A DNA stretch of 64,000 nt, from contig NC_019962.1 in assembly GCF_000230735.2 (NCBI RefSeq), forward strand, positions 3,100,001 through 3,164,000, written 5' to 3'. Both the position numbers and the translations under genes were made by a program. Positions 42,108 through 50,831 of this stretch are shown here, one piece after another (position 1 is the stretch's first letter; each line of letters opens with the position of its first letter). The notes below the pieces were generated by a model, which saw only the letters and a program-made list of their open reading frames with translations, ran no database searches and was not told the DNA's origin. The DNA comes from Natrinema pellirubrum DSM 15624. GTDB lineage: Archaea > Halobacteriota > Halobacteria > Halobacteriales > Natrialbaceae.

Positions 42108-42545
42108 ATGAGCCCCGCCCTGTCCCTCCGCCCGCTGCTCGAGGACGAGAGCTGGCGAGCCGGACTCGTCGGCGGCGTCGCTGCCGTCCCGTTCACGACC
42201 GCCGCCTACCTCCGGACGGGAAGCGAAGTCACGCTCGGTCCGGTGTTCGTCGCCGGCCTCATCGCCGGCTATCTCGTCGCCGACCCGCCGGCGCGCTCTC
42301 GAGCCGCGAACAGGGCCGGCGTCATCGGCGCGTTGCCGGGGCTGTGGTTGGTCTCCGACGGCGTGTTCTTCATCGCGACGGGGATGGAGTCGGGGCCAGC
42401 GCGCATGGCAGCAGTGGTCGTTCTGACGCTGTTTACCGCGTTGCTGTTCGGACTGGCCGTCGCGGTCGCTGCCGTCGGCGCGCGGGTCGGCGGCTGGCTA
42501 CGTGCGAAGACCAGTTGGCTGCGCCCGGCCGGCCTCGCTCTGTGA
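42108..42545 (+). CDS. DUF5518-like membrane protein
   Basis: The protein has 145 residues with four hydrophobic segments (about 18-36, 44-60, 70-90 and 95-120). GPVFVAGLIAGYLVADPPAR and RAGVIGALPGLWLVSDGVFF resemble DUF5518 (from memory). TCTTTATAGG at 42075-42084 lies about 28 bases before the ATG. The gene ends about 60 bases before the degenerate purH duplicate. Confidence 0.75.
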   Translation: MSPALSLRPLLEDESWRAGLVGGVAAVPFTTAAYLRTGSEVTLGPVFVAGLIAGYLVADPPARSRAANRAGVIGALPGLWLVSDGVFFIATGMESGPARMAAVVVLTLFTALLFGLAVAVAAVGARVGGWLRAKTSWLRPAGLAL

Positions 42546-42608
42546 GAAGTGCCGGTCGCGTTCTCAGCCGTTCCGTTCCCCGGGCAAGCTATGAGCGATC
42601 GAGATCCC

Positions 42609-42651
42609 AATCGTGCCGAACACTCCGCTGACCCGTAAACGCCATCGCGGC
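42609..42651 (-). pseudogene. duplicated 3' end of purH (truncated remnant)
   Basis: The sequence is a diverged copy of 42753-42792. Read on the minus strand it encodes MAFTGQRSVRHD, against MAFTGQRSFRHD in the intact purNH. Blocks of 12, 6 and 14 bases match exactly, with mismatches between. It lies about 100 bases past the present purNH stop codon, and the bases between are non-coding. Confidence 0.7.
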
Positions 42652-42751
42652 ATCCACCTTTTTCCGCTCGGGTTCGCTCTCGTTGGTCGCTCACCCTCGC
42701 GCAAAAATCTGGACCAAAAAACCGCTCGTTCGTTGCACTCACTCGCGGGCG

Positions 42752-44434
42752 CTAATCGTGCCGAAACGACCGCTGGCCGGTAAACGCCATCGCCATCCCG
42801 TGTTCGTCCGCCGCCTCGATCACGTCCTCGTCGTTGACCGAGCCGCCGGGCTGGACCACCGCCTCGATGCCCGCCTCGGCGGCCTCTTCGATGCCGTCCG
42901 GGAACGGGAAGAAGGCGTCCGAGGCCATCACCGCGCCCTCGGCGTCTTTCCCCTCCGCGTGTTCGTCGGCCTTCATCGCCGCCAGCCGAACCGCATCGAC
43001 GCGGGAGACCTGTCCCATGCCGATCCCGACCGTCTCGGTGCCGTCCGCGAAGAGGATGCCGTTGGACTTGACGTGTTTCAGGGTCTGCCACGCGAAGACC
43101 ATCGTCTCGAGTTCGTCGTCCGTGGGCTCGCGCTCGGTGACGACCTCGAGGTCGTCGACCGAGATCGACTGCAGATCGCGTTCCTGCACGAGGCGACCAC
43201 CGACCAGCGGCTTCTCGGTGAACCGTTCGGTGCGCTCGCCCAGCGCTCGCGGCTGCTCGCCGCTCGCATCCGAGGCGCTACGCGCCTCGCGACCCACGTC
43301 CAGTACGCGCAGGTTGTCCTTCTCGAAGAGGACCTCGAGGGCGTCGTCGGTGTAGCCCGGCGCGACGACGACCTCCTTGAAGGAGTCGATGATCTGCTCG
43401 GCCGTTTCTGCGTCGCACTCCCGGTTGAGCGCGACGATGCCGCCGAAGGCGCTCATCGGGTCCGTCGAGAGGGCCTTCTCGTATGCGTCCGAAAGCGAGT
43501 CGGCGGTCGCACAGCCCGCCGGGTTGGTGTGTTTGATGACCGCTGCCGCGGGCTCGTCGAACTCCTTGATCAGATTCAGCGCGCCGTCGGCGTCGTTGTA
43601 GTTGTTGTACGAGAGCCCCTTCGCGCCCTCGTTCAACTGGTCGGCGTGGACGACGCTGGCCTCGTCGGTGGTGTAGTCGGTGTAGACTGCCGCATCCTGA
43701 TGGGGGTTTTCCCCGTAGCGGAGCGTGTCCGCGCGGTCGTCCGAGACGAGACGCCGACTCGGCAAGCCATCGTGATCGGCGTCGTCGACGCTGGCCACGT
43801 CAGCATCGACGGTGACCTCGCCCGCCTCCAAGTCCACGTCGACCGCTCCCTCGGCGAACCACTTGACTGCCCGCGGGTAGGCACGGAACTCGCCCTCGTA
43901 GAGAACTCGCTCTTTGAGGTCGGCCTCGTCGTCGCCCTCGTAGACCGGGATCGGCTCCTGCGTGACGATCGGGCCGGCGTCGACGTCGTCCTCGACGACG
44001 TTCCCGTCCTCGTCGGTCGCGTCCGTGACGACGTGGACCGTACAGCCCGTGACCGAGACGCCCGCCTCGAGCGCGTCGCCCCAGGCGTCCATCCCGGGGA
44101 ACGACGGCAATAGGGCGGGGTGGACGTTCAGCGTGGTGGGTGCTTCCTCGAGGAACGTCTCCGAGAGGATCCGCATGTAGCCGTCCAGACAGACGAGGTC
44201 GAACTCGTAGTCCGAGAGAGCCTCGAGGACCGCCTCCTCGTGTTCGCTGCGACTCATGTCGTCCTCGAGCGGGACGACTTCGGTCGGAATCTCCCGCTCG
44301 GCCGCGCCCTCCAGCACCGGCGCGTCCGGATCGGTCGCGAGGATCACGGCGAACGCGGCCCCGCCCGGCGCTCGGTCGGCGATGTTCAACAGGTTGCGCC
44401 CTCGGTTGCCGGCCATCCCGGCGATTCGCGTCAT
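42752..44434 (-). CDS. purNH: PurN-PurH fusion: GAR formyltransferase plus AICAR formyltransferase
   Basis: The protein has 560 residues. Residues 1-200 are a PurN domain: MAGNRGRNLLNIADRAPGG, LDGYMRILSETFLE, the catalytic His in TLNVHPALLPSFPGMDAWGD, and TGCTVHVVTDATDEDG. Residues 225-560 are the AICAR transformylase part of PurH (RYGENPHQDAAVY, IKHTNPAGCATADS, SAFGGIVALNRECD and the end FTGQRSFRHD). The IMP cyclohydrolase domain is missing, as in other archaea where PurO does that step. A palindrome-encoded insert, REARSASDASGEQPRALGE (about 385-403), interrupts the AICAR domain. The start at 44434 follows GGCTTTGCC at -28. It is divergent from purB. Confidence 0.92.
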   Translation of the reverse strand: MTRIAGMAGNRGRNLLNIADRAPGGAAFAVILATDPDAPVLEGAAEREIPTEVVPLEDDMSRSEHEEAVLEALSDYEFDLVCLDGYMRILSETFLEEAPTTLNVHPALLPSFPGMDAWGDALEAGVSVTGCTVHVVTDATDEDGNVVEDDVDAGPIVTQEPIPVYEGDDEADLKERVLYEGEFRAYPRAVKWFAEGAVDVDLEAGEVTVDADVASVDDADHDGLPSRRLVSDDRADTLRYGENPHQDAAVYTDYTTDEASVVHADQLNEGAKGLSYNNYNDADGALNLIKEFDEPAAAVIKHTNPAGCATADSLSDAYEKALSTDPMSAFGGIVALNRECDAETAEQIIDSFKEVVVAPGYTDDALEVLFEKDNLRVLDVGREARSASDASGEQPRALGERTERFTEKPLVGGRLVQERDLQSISVDDLEVVTEREPTDDELETMVFAWQTLKHVKSNGILFADGTETVGIGMGQVSRVDAVRLAAMKADEHAEGKDAEGAVMASDAFFPFPDGIEEAAEAGIEAVVQPGGSVNDEDVIEAADEHGMAMAFTGQRSFRHD

Positions 44435-44611
44435 GATCGGATGCCCGCCCGCGAGGGGCAAAGCCGTTGCGGTCTCGATCCCCGATGTATGCACAGGAGT
44501 GTATACTTCGGGTTGTATTTCCGAATCGGGCGCTCTATATATGCACGCTCGTGGCCCTGAGTGGGTCGCGGTTTCGATACGCTTTTGCACCGCGCTGGAT
44601 AGACTCGCACC
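44435..44611. promoter_or_regulatory. divergent purine promoter with GTATGCAC repeats
   Basis: GTATGCACAGGAGTGTATAC (44487-44506) is a 20-base near-palindrome with half-sites GTATGCAC and GTGTATAC. TATGCAC recurs at 44540-44546 next to CTATATATG, and TTTGCAC at 44584-44590 near the purB core promoter. GGCTTTGCC at about 44459-44467 (minus strand) serves purNH. Shared control by one regulator is likely. Confidence 0.5.
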
Positions 44612-45997
44612 ATGACCGATACCGACGCCCTGTACGCCGTCTCGCCGCTGGACGGCCGGTACGACGGACGGACCGCACCACTGTCGCCGTACGCGAGCGA
44701 GGCCGCGCTCATGCGGGCCCGCGTTCGCGTCGAGGTCGAGTACCTGATCGCGCTCGCCGACCTCGAGGCGACGCCGCTGGAACTCGGCCTCGAGGAACGC
44801 GAGGAGCTACGAAGTCTCTACAAGCACTTCGCCGAGGAGGACGCCGAACTGATCAAGAAACTCGAGACGGAGGGCCACGCCGGCTTCGAGGCGACCAACC
44901 ACGACGTCAAGGCCGTCGAGTACTTCGTGCGCCACCGACTGCCCGAGGGCAGCGACGCTTCGGCGTGGATCCACTTCGGGCTGACCAGCGAGGACGTGAA
45001 CAACCTCGCCCATCGGCTGCTGGTCCGCGACGCCGTCGACGAGGTGTTGCTGCCCGAACTGTACGGCGTCCGCGACACGCTCGCCGAGATGGCGCGGGAA
45101 TATCGGGACCTCCCGATGCTGGCCCGGACCCACGGCCAGCCCGCGACGCCGACGACCTTCGGCAAGGAGATGGCCGTCTACGCGTCGCGGCTGGGCCGTG
45201 CGACCGGCCGGATCCAGCACGCGGCCGACGACCTGCGCGGCAAACTCGGCGGCGCGTCGGGTACCTACGCGGCCCACGTCGCCGCCTATCCCGACGTCGA
45301 CTGGCAGGACTTCGCAGAAGAGTTCGTGACGGAACTGGGCCTCGAGTTCGAACCGCTCACGACGCAGGTCAACCCCTGTGACGACCTCGCGGCGCTGTTC
45401 GACGCGTTCCGCGGAGCCAACGACGTCCTGCTCGATCTCGATCTGGACATGTGGCTCTACGTCTCCGATCGCTACCTCGGACAGGAGGCCGTCGAGGGCG
45501 AGACCGGCTCCTCGACGATGCCCCACAAGGTCAACCCGATCGACTTCGAGAACAGCGAGGGGAACCTCTCGAAGGCGAACTCGGATCTCACCTTCCTCGC
45601 CGACTACGTCACTACCTCCCGGCTCCAGCGGGATCTCTCGGACTCGACGGTCAAGCGCAACATCGGCGGGGCCTTCGCCCACTGCCTGATCGCCTACGGC
45701 AAGACCGCCGCCGGCCTCTCGAAAGTGGTGCCGAACGAGCAGGTCATGCGCGACGACCTCGAGGCCACCCCGGAGATCATCGGCGAGGCCGTCCAGACCA
45801 TCCTCCGACGCGAGGGCCAGGAAGACGCCTACGAGCGCGTCAAAGCCGTCACCCGGGGCAAGGACGTCACCCTCGAGGACTTCCGCGAGATGTTCGACGA
45901 CCTCGAGGTCGACGAGGACGTCCTCGAGGAACTACACGCGCTGACGCCGGCCGGGTACACGGGCGTGGCCAGCGAGTTGGTCGACGGGCTCGAGTGA
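44612..45997 (+). CDS. purB: adenylosuccinate lyase
   Basis: The protein has 461 residues. The family signature GSSTMPHKVNPIDFENSEGN is at about residue 300, with the flexible catalytic Ser; the catalytic His lies in LARTHGQPATPTTFGKEM (about 173). It acts twice in purine synthesis: on SAICAR, giving AICAR (the substrate of the PurH domain encoded divergently), and on adenylosuccinate, giving AMP. It is cytosolic and presumably tetrameric. CGCTTTTGC at 44580-44588 lies about 28 bases before the ATG. Confidence 0.95.
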   Translation: MTDTDALYAVSPLDGRYDGRTAPLSPYASEAALMRARVRVEVEYLIALADLEATPLELGLEEREELRSLYKHFAEEDAELIKKLETEGHAGFEATNHDVKAVEYFVRHRLPEGSDASAWIHFGLTSEDVNNLAHRLLVRDAVDEVLLPELYGVRDTLAEMAREYRDLPMLARTHGQPATPTTFGKEMAVYASRLGRATGRIQHAADDLRGKLGGASGTYAAHVAAYPDVDWQDFAEEFVTELGLEFEPLTTQVNPCDDLAALFDAFRGANDVLLDLDLDMWLYVSDRYLGQEAVEGETGSSTMPHKVNPIDFENSEGNLSKANSDLTFLADYVTTSRLQRDLSDSTVKRNIGGAFAHCLIAYGKTAAGLSKVVPNEQVMRDDLEATPEIIGEAVQTILRREGQEDAYERVKAVTRGKDVTLEDFREMFDDLEVDEDVLEELHALTPAGYTGVASELVDGLE

Positions 45998-46078
45998 GAC
46001 GCGGCCCCGGCCGAGGACGGCACCGGCACGCCGTTCCGGGATCGTGACTGTATAGGTCGCCCTCGAGGGACCGTCGGT

Positions 46079-46501
46079 ATGGAGTATCTCCTCTGGGTGA
46101 TCGTCGCCCTCGTGGCGTACGGGCTGATGGCACCGCTGACGAGTTTCGTAACGAAGGAGGTTCCGCCCGCGGTCGCGCTCTTTCTCTCGACGACGATCTT
46201 CCTCTGTCTGACAGCGGTCGTCCTCCTGGTGTCCGGGACGGGCCAGCCGACCGACGTAACGACGCCCTCGGCGGGGATCGTCTACGTCGCCGGCCTCTTC
46301 CTCTCGACGGGGATCCTCGCGTACTATCAGGCCTTAGAGCAGGGGCCGGTCAGCGTCGTCGTCCCGATCTACGGCCTCTTTATCGTCGGCAGTTCGATCG
46401 TCGGCATCGCCGCGCTGGGCGAGGAGCTGACCGCGACGCGGGCGGCCGGGATCGCCGTCGCGACGGCGGCGATCTACCTCGCCGCGGGGGGTGAGGAATA
46501 A
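46079..46501 (+). CDS. half-size EamA/DMT transporter subunit A
   Basis: The protein has 140 residues and about four to five helices, one EamA unit instead of the usual two. LLWVIVALVAYGLMAPLTSF opens, and the conserved LAYYQALEQGPVSVVVPIYG matches the DMT core. Its stop codon overlaps the start of the next gene (TAATG), which encodes a paralogue, so the two likely form a heterodimer. The substrate is unknown. Confidence 0.82.
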   Translation: MEYLLWVIVALVAYGLMAPLTSFVTKEVPPAVALFLSTTIFLCLTAVVLLVSGTGQPTDVTTPSAGIVYVAGLFLSTGILAYYQALEQGPVSVVVPIYGLFIVGSSIVGIAALGEELTATRAAGIAVATAAIYLAAGGEE

Positions 46502-46917
46502 TGCGCCGATACCTCGAGCTATCGGTCCTCGCCTGTCTGGCCTACAGCCTGGTCGCGCCGCTGCTCTCGATCGCGATGACCGATCTGCCGAGTTCCCTCG
46601 CCGTGTTCCTCTCGAACTCGGTGATGTTCGTCACCGTCGGTCTCGTCGTCCGCTATCGTGGCCACCCCGTGCGGCCGTATCTGCACCACCCCCGCACCCC
46701 GTACATCCTCGCGATGGGCGTGTTGCTGACGATCGGATTGCTGACCTACTACCGGGCGCTCGCGCTCGGCCCGGTGAGCATCGTCGTCCCGATTTACGGC
46801 CTGTTCATCGTGGTCAGTTCCCTGATCGGGATCGTCGCCTTCGACGAGACCGTCACACCGCGTAAACTCGCCGCCATCGCACTGAGCGTGGTCGCGATCG
46901 CGCTGATGTCGGTCTGA
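46501..46917 (+). CDS. half-size EamA/DMT transporter subunit B
   Basis: The protein has 138 residues. LTYYRALALGPVSIVVPIYG corresponds exactly in position to the motif in the upstream paralogue, and the C-terminal helix pair (PRKLAAIALSVVAIALMSV) completes the unit. Coupling by a one-base overlap ensures equal expression. The orientation of the two subunits in the membrane may be opposite, as in paired small multidrug transporters. Confidence 0.82.
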   Translation: MRRYLELSVLACLAYSLVAPLLSIAMTDLPSSLAVFLSNSVMFVTVGLVVRYRGHPVRPYLHHPRTPYILAMGVLLTIGLLTYYRALALGPVSIVVPIYGLFIVVSSLIGIVAFDETVTPRKLAAIALSVVAIALMSV

Positions 46918-46999
46918 CGACGGGGCCGAGACATCGTCCCGATGGACGAACAGTTCACCGAGAAAACAGTTATTGTGCGTGCCGGGCCAATTGACACAC

Positions 47000-47263
47000 A
47001 TGCGAACCGCACTCCGCTATCACGCGTCCATGGCCATTATCGGCGGCACGCTCGGTGTCATGGGATTGTCGACGCTCGCGTCGGGGATCACCTCCATTCC
47101 GGCCGTTTTGCTCTCGATCGGCGGCGTCGGGATGGTACTGGCGACGGCCTACCAGGTCACGATCGCCGACGATCCCTCGATCCCCGACGACCGGGTGGTA
47201 ACCGTCGTGACAGTCGGCGCGATCCTCACCGTTCTCGGGGGACTTCTCACGTTGCTGTCCTGA
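47000..47263 (+). CDS. small membrane protein, three helices
   Basis: The protein has 87 residues. MRTALRYHASMAIIGGTLGV begins a series of three hydrophobic helices (about 9-26, 30-50, 66-86) separated by a polar DDPSIPDDRV loop. The ATG at 47000 has CAGTTATTG about 30 bases upstream. I do not recognise the family. It converges with dapE after a 34-base gap. Confidence 0.62.
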   Translation: MRTALRYHASMAIIGGTLGVMGLSTLASGITSIPAVLLSIGGVGMVLATAYQVTIADDPSIPDDRVVTVVTVGAILTVLGGLLTLLS

Positions 47264-47297
47264 CGCCACGCAGCGCAGAGAATCGAATCGTACCGCC

Positions 47298-48467
47298 CTA
47301 TTCGACCAGTTCCGATAGCGTCGCCTCGAGCGCTCGGGCAGCCTTCCGAACGGCCTCGAGCCGCACGTACTCCCGTGGCGCGTGTGCGACGGCCCCCTCA
47401 TCGTCGGCGAGGACGCCGGGACCGAAGACGACCGTCGGGGCGTCGGCGGCGAAGTAGGAGGCTTCCGTCGCCGCGGTGAACGGTCGGATGTCGCCGCCGG
47501 CGGCGTCCGCAAGCGTTCGCGCAACCGGCGCGTCGGGATCGGTGTCCCAGGCCTCGAGGAACGGCGTCGGTCGGCCGGTAAAGCGAAAGTCGAGGCCGAC
47601 ATCGTCGGGGACGGTGGCCCGCAGGTGCGCGGTCAGTGCTTCGTGGAACTCGTCGGCCGTCTCCGGGGGGACGCTCCGGCGGTCGACGGTCAATGCGGCG
47701 TCGGCCGGCACCTGATTCGTCGCGTCGCCGCCCTCGACGACTGTCGGGGTCAGCGTCGCCGCACCGAGTTGCGGGTGGGTCGGCGGCGCGTCGGCGCGCT
47801 CGCCGAACGTCCGGATCGCCTCGAGGACGCCCTCAAGGGCAGCGACGGCATTGGTTCCGGTCTCGGGTTCGGCGGCGTGGGCGTTGGCACCCGAAAGGTG
47901 GATCGTTCCCTGGAACCGGCCCTTGGCGGCCGTACAGACGTCGAGATCGGTCGGTTCGCCGACGATCACGGCGTCGGCGTCCGCGGTCAGCGACTCGTCG
48001 CCGGAGACGAGCGCGTACGCGCCCGTCGAGAGGACTTCCTCGTCCGGCGTAATCGCGAGCGTGACGCGGTCATCGGTCGGCTCGATCGCGAAAAAGGCCG
48101 ACAACAGCGCCGCGAGCGGTCCCTTCGCGTCACAGGAGCCCCGTCCGCGGATCACCTCACCGCCGTCGGCCTCGGGTGCATCCGGGTCGCGCTCGTAAGG
48201 GACGTGGGGCGAGACCGTGTCGATGTGGGTGTTCAACACGACGTGGCTGTCGGCGTCGGCCGCCGGCGGTCCGCGACTCGCCAGCACGTTTCCGGCGTCG
48301 TCGACGCGGGGGTCGACCCCGTGGGTCTCGAGCGTCTCGCAGAGATACGTCCGCATCGGGTCGACGTCCTCGTGGGAGGCGTGTTGGACCGCCGTCTCGA
48401 GGAACGCGATGGGGTCGAACTCGTCGTCGCCGTCGGGGCCGCTCGCGGTCGGCTCGTTCCCGCTCAT
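47298..48467 (-). CDS. dapE: succinyl-diaminopimelate desuccinylase-type M20 peptidase
   Basis: The protein has 389 residues. The M20 motifs are SHVVLNTHIDTVSPHVPYER (first metal His-x-Asp), RGRGSCDAKGPLAALLSAFF (bridging Asp), ITPDEEVLSTGAYALVSGD (catalytic Glu pair) and VIVGEPTDLDVCTAAKGRFQ. Homologues cover DapE, ArgE and ACY1; the location as the last gene of the lysine cluster, 13 bases after dapF, favours the DapE role of freeing LL-diaminopimelate from its succinyl derivative. Confidence 0.88.
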   Translation of the reverse strand: MSGNEPTASGPDGDDEFDPIAFLETAVQHASHEDVDPMRTYLCETLETHGVDPRVDDAGNVLASRGPPAADADSHVVLNTHIDTVSPHVPYERDPDAPEADGGEVIRGRGSCDAKGPLAALLSAFFAIEPTDDRVTLAITPDEEVLSTGAYALVSGDESLTADADAVIVGEPTDLDVCTAAKGRFQGTIHLSGANAHAAEPETGTNAVAALEGVLEAIRTFGERADAPPTHPQLGAATLTPTVVEGGDATNQVPADAALTVDRRSVPPETADEFHEALTAHLRATVPDDVGLDFRFTGRPTPFLEAWDTDPDAPVARTLADAAGGDIRPFTAATEASYFAADAPTVVFGPGVLADDEGAVAHAPREYVRLEAVRKAARALEATLSELVE

Positions 48468-48480
48468 CGCTGGATCCCGT

Positions 48481-49311
48481 TCACAGTTCGGTCGGCGATC
48501 GGACGGCTACCTCGCCGTCGAACTCGTGTTCGACGGGGCCGGCAAGCGTCGCGTTCCCCCGGTCGTTGAAGCTCACCTGCAGGTCCCCGCCCGGCGGTCG
48601 GACCTCGACCGGATCGGCGTCGGTCAGTCCGAGCCGTCGCGCGACGACCGCGATGGCGACCGCACCGGTGCCACAGGAGTCGGTCTCGTCCTCGACGCCG
48701 CGTTCGTAGGTCCGCTGGTCGAAGCCGCCCTCGCCGTCGGGGCTGGCGATCGTGACGTTCGTCCCGACGGGGAACGCGTCGGCATAGCGGACCCGCGGCG
48801 CGACGGTCTGGAGGTCGACGTCGTCGACGTCGTCGACGAAGCTCACGGCGTGGGGAACGCCGGTGTTGACCATCGTCACCTCGAGGCCTTCGATCTCCTC
48901 CTCGAAGACCGGTTCGTCGGCCCTGACGGGGACCTCCTCGGGGTCAAACGTCGGGGTCCCCATCTCGATGATGATCCCGCCGTCGGTCCGGTCCGCGCGC
49001 AGGGTGCCGGCCTGCGTGTCGATCATGACGCTGTCGGCTCCGGTCCGATCCATGGCCCAGTCGGCCGCACAGCGCGCGCCGTTGCCACACATCGGCGCGG
49101 TCGCGCCGTCGGGCTGGACCAGCGTCATCACGACGCGGGGCGGGTTGAACCGCTCCTCGAGGGCGAGATAGAGGATCCCGTCGGCACCGACGCCGTCGTC
49201 GCGGTCGCACTCGCGTTCGGCGAGCGCACCCCGATTGGGGACGTACTCGTCAGCCTGGATGATTAGAAAGTCGTTGCCGGTGCCGTGGTATTTCTGGAAT
49301 GGGACGCTCAT
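48481..49311 (-). CDS. dapF: diaminopimelate epimerase
   Basis: The protein has 276 residues. The two active-site cysteines are in MCGNGARCAADWAM (about 78) and ETDSCGTGAVAIAV (about 222), as in every DapF, and VPFQKYHGTGNDFLIIQADE is the usual opening. It converts LL- to meso-diaminopimelate without cofactor. The start at 49311 is the family start; the upstream in-frame stretch is low-complexity non-coding sequence. Confidence 0.95.
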   Translation of the reverse strand: MSVPFQKYHGTGNDFLIIQADEYVPNRGALAERECDRDDGVGADGILYLALEERFNPPRVVMTLVQPDGATAPMCGNGARCAADWAMDRTGADSVMIDTQAGTLRADRTDGGIIIEMGTPTFDPEEVPVRADEPVFEEEIEGLEVTMVNTGVPHAVSFVDDVDDVDLQTVAPRVRYADAFPVGTNVTIASPDGEGGFDQRTYERGVEDETDSCGTGAVAIAVVARRLGLTDADPVEVRPPGGDLQVSFNDRGNATLAGPVEHEFDGEVAVRSPTEL

Positions 49312-49408
49312 CGTACTTGGTCGTTGTCGGTGTCGGTCGCTCGGTCGTGGTCGTTCTTTCGGTCCGCCGATGCAGTATCGCTCGCCTCGCGCTCTCGCGG
49401 TGACTCGC

Positions 49409-50785
49409 TCACGGGTCGTTCCGCCCCGCTCCTTCATCGAGGCGCTCACTTCGGTCGCGCCTCGCACCGCTCGAGGTATCCGAGACGCCCCGCGCCTCGC
49501 GTTCGGGGCGGGTCACGTCGGTGACCGTCTCGCGACGGCGGGCGAGTCGCGCCTGGCCGTCCGCGAGGACGATCGACGCGGGTCGAGGTCTGGTGTTGTA
49601 CTGGTTCGCCATTTCGTAGCCGTAGGCCCCCGCATTGCCGATCGCGAGGATGTCCGCACGTTCGCTTGCCGGTAGTTCACGCTCAGCACAGAAAACGTCG
49701 CCGCTCTCGCAGATGGGGCCGGCGACGGTCTGCGGAACGATCTCGCGCCCGGCGGCGTCGGTCGCGTCGCGATCGCTCGAGCCGTCGCCCGCCGTCTCGG
49801 CGGTCAGGTTTCGGATCGGGTGGTAGGCGTCGTACATCGCCGGCCGGAGCAGGGTCGTCATCCCGGCGTCGACGCCGGTAACGGTCGTCTCGCGGGCTTC
49901 CTTGACCGTGTTTACTTCGGTCAGCAACACGCCCGCGTCCGCGACGAAGTAGCGGCCGGGCTCGATCGTCAGGTCGGCGTCGACGTCACCCAGCGCATCG
50001 CGGGTCGTCTCGGCGACCGACTCGAGGTCCAGCGGAGTCTCGTCCTCGCGGTAGGGCACCCCGAAGCCGCCGCCGACGTCGACGAACTCGAGGCCACCGA
50101 CGGCGTCGGCAACGGAACGAGCCAGTCCGCCCATCCGCGCGACGAACTCCCGGTGAGCATCGAGCTGGTCGCTCGAGACGCCGGAGCCGACGTGAGCGTG
50201 GATCCCGACGACGTCGAAGCCCCGATCGGCGGCGTCGGCCAGCACGTCGACGGCTCGCTCGGCGGGGACGCCGAACTTCGCGGCCGCGCCGGTTTTGACC
50301 TTCTCGTGGTGGCCGGCACCGATCCCCGGGTTCACCCGCAGACAGAGCCGGCCGTCGTAGCCGCGCTCCTCGAGACGATCGATCGTGTCCGCGGAGCCGG
50401 CGGTGACGGTCAGCTCCGGTTCGTCGGCCCAGGCGTCGACGATCCAGTCGAGATCCCGCGCCGGCGGGTTGACCGCTGTGTAGTGGATCTCCGACCCGGA
50501 CGCGCCGGCCTCGAGCGCGCGCTGGACCTCGCCGGCCGAGGCACACTCGAGGCCCGCACCGGCCTCGTGGAGCGTCGAGAGAACGTCTCCCAGCGCGTTC
50601 GCCTTCACCGCATACAGGATCTCAGCGTCGGGAAAGGCCGTCTCGAGGCGGCGGTAGTTCTCCCGTACGCGCTCGAGATCGAGGACGTACAGCGGCGAGC
50701 CGTAGTCCTCGACGAGCGTGTGTAGTTCGGCCGCGTCCCAGTCGGAGAGGCGGCGGACGGGCACCGAAGCCGCGTCGTCAGTCAT
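49409..50785 (-). CDS. lysA: diaminopimelate decarboxylase with an unusual C-terminal tail
   Basis: The protein has 458 residues. The PLP Lys is in ILYAVKANALGDVL (about 60), HAHVGSGV and EFVDVGGGFGVPY are the phosphate-binding loops, and AGPICESGDVFCAERELP plus GNAGAYGYEMANQYNTRPRP are the C-terminal barrel. It decarboxylates meso-DAP to L-lysine. The last 40 residues (RPEREARGVSDTSSGARRDR and onward) are low-complexity and derive from DNA with the palindrome CGAGGCGC/GCGCCTCG at 49438-49464. The normal end may have been near residue 415. Confidence 0.93.
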   Translation of the reverse strand: MTDDAASVPVRRLSDWDAAELHTLVEDYGSPLYVLDLERVRENYRRLETAFPDAEILYAVKANALGDVLSTLHEAGAGLECASAGEVQRALEAGASGSEIHYTAVNPPARDLDWIVDAWADEPELTVTAGSADTIDRLEERGYDGRLCLRVNPGIGAGHHEKVKTGAAAKFGVPAERAVDVLADAADRGFDVVGIHAHVGSGVSSDQLDAHREFVARMGGLARSVADAVGGLEFVDVGGGFGVPYREDETPLDLESVAETTRDALGDVDADLTIEPGRYFVADAGVLLTEVNTVKEARETTVTGVDAGMTTLLRPAMYDAYHPIRNLTAETAGDGSSDRDATDAAGREIVPQTVAGPICESGDVFCAERELPASERADILAIGNAGAYGYEMANQYNTRPRPASIVLADGQARLARRRETVTDVTRPEREARGVSDTSSGARRDRSERLDEGAGRNDP

Positions 50786-50831
50786 TGGTACCTCAAAGTG
50801 AGCGAGAGGATTCAAGCGTTTGGGTTCTTCG

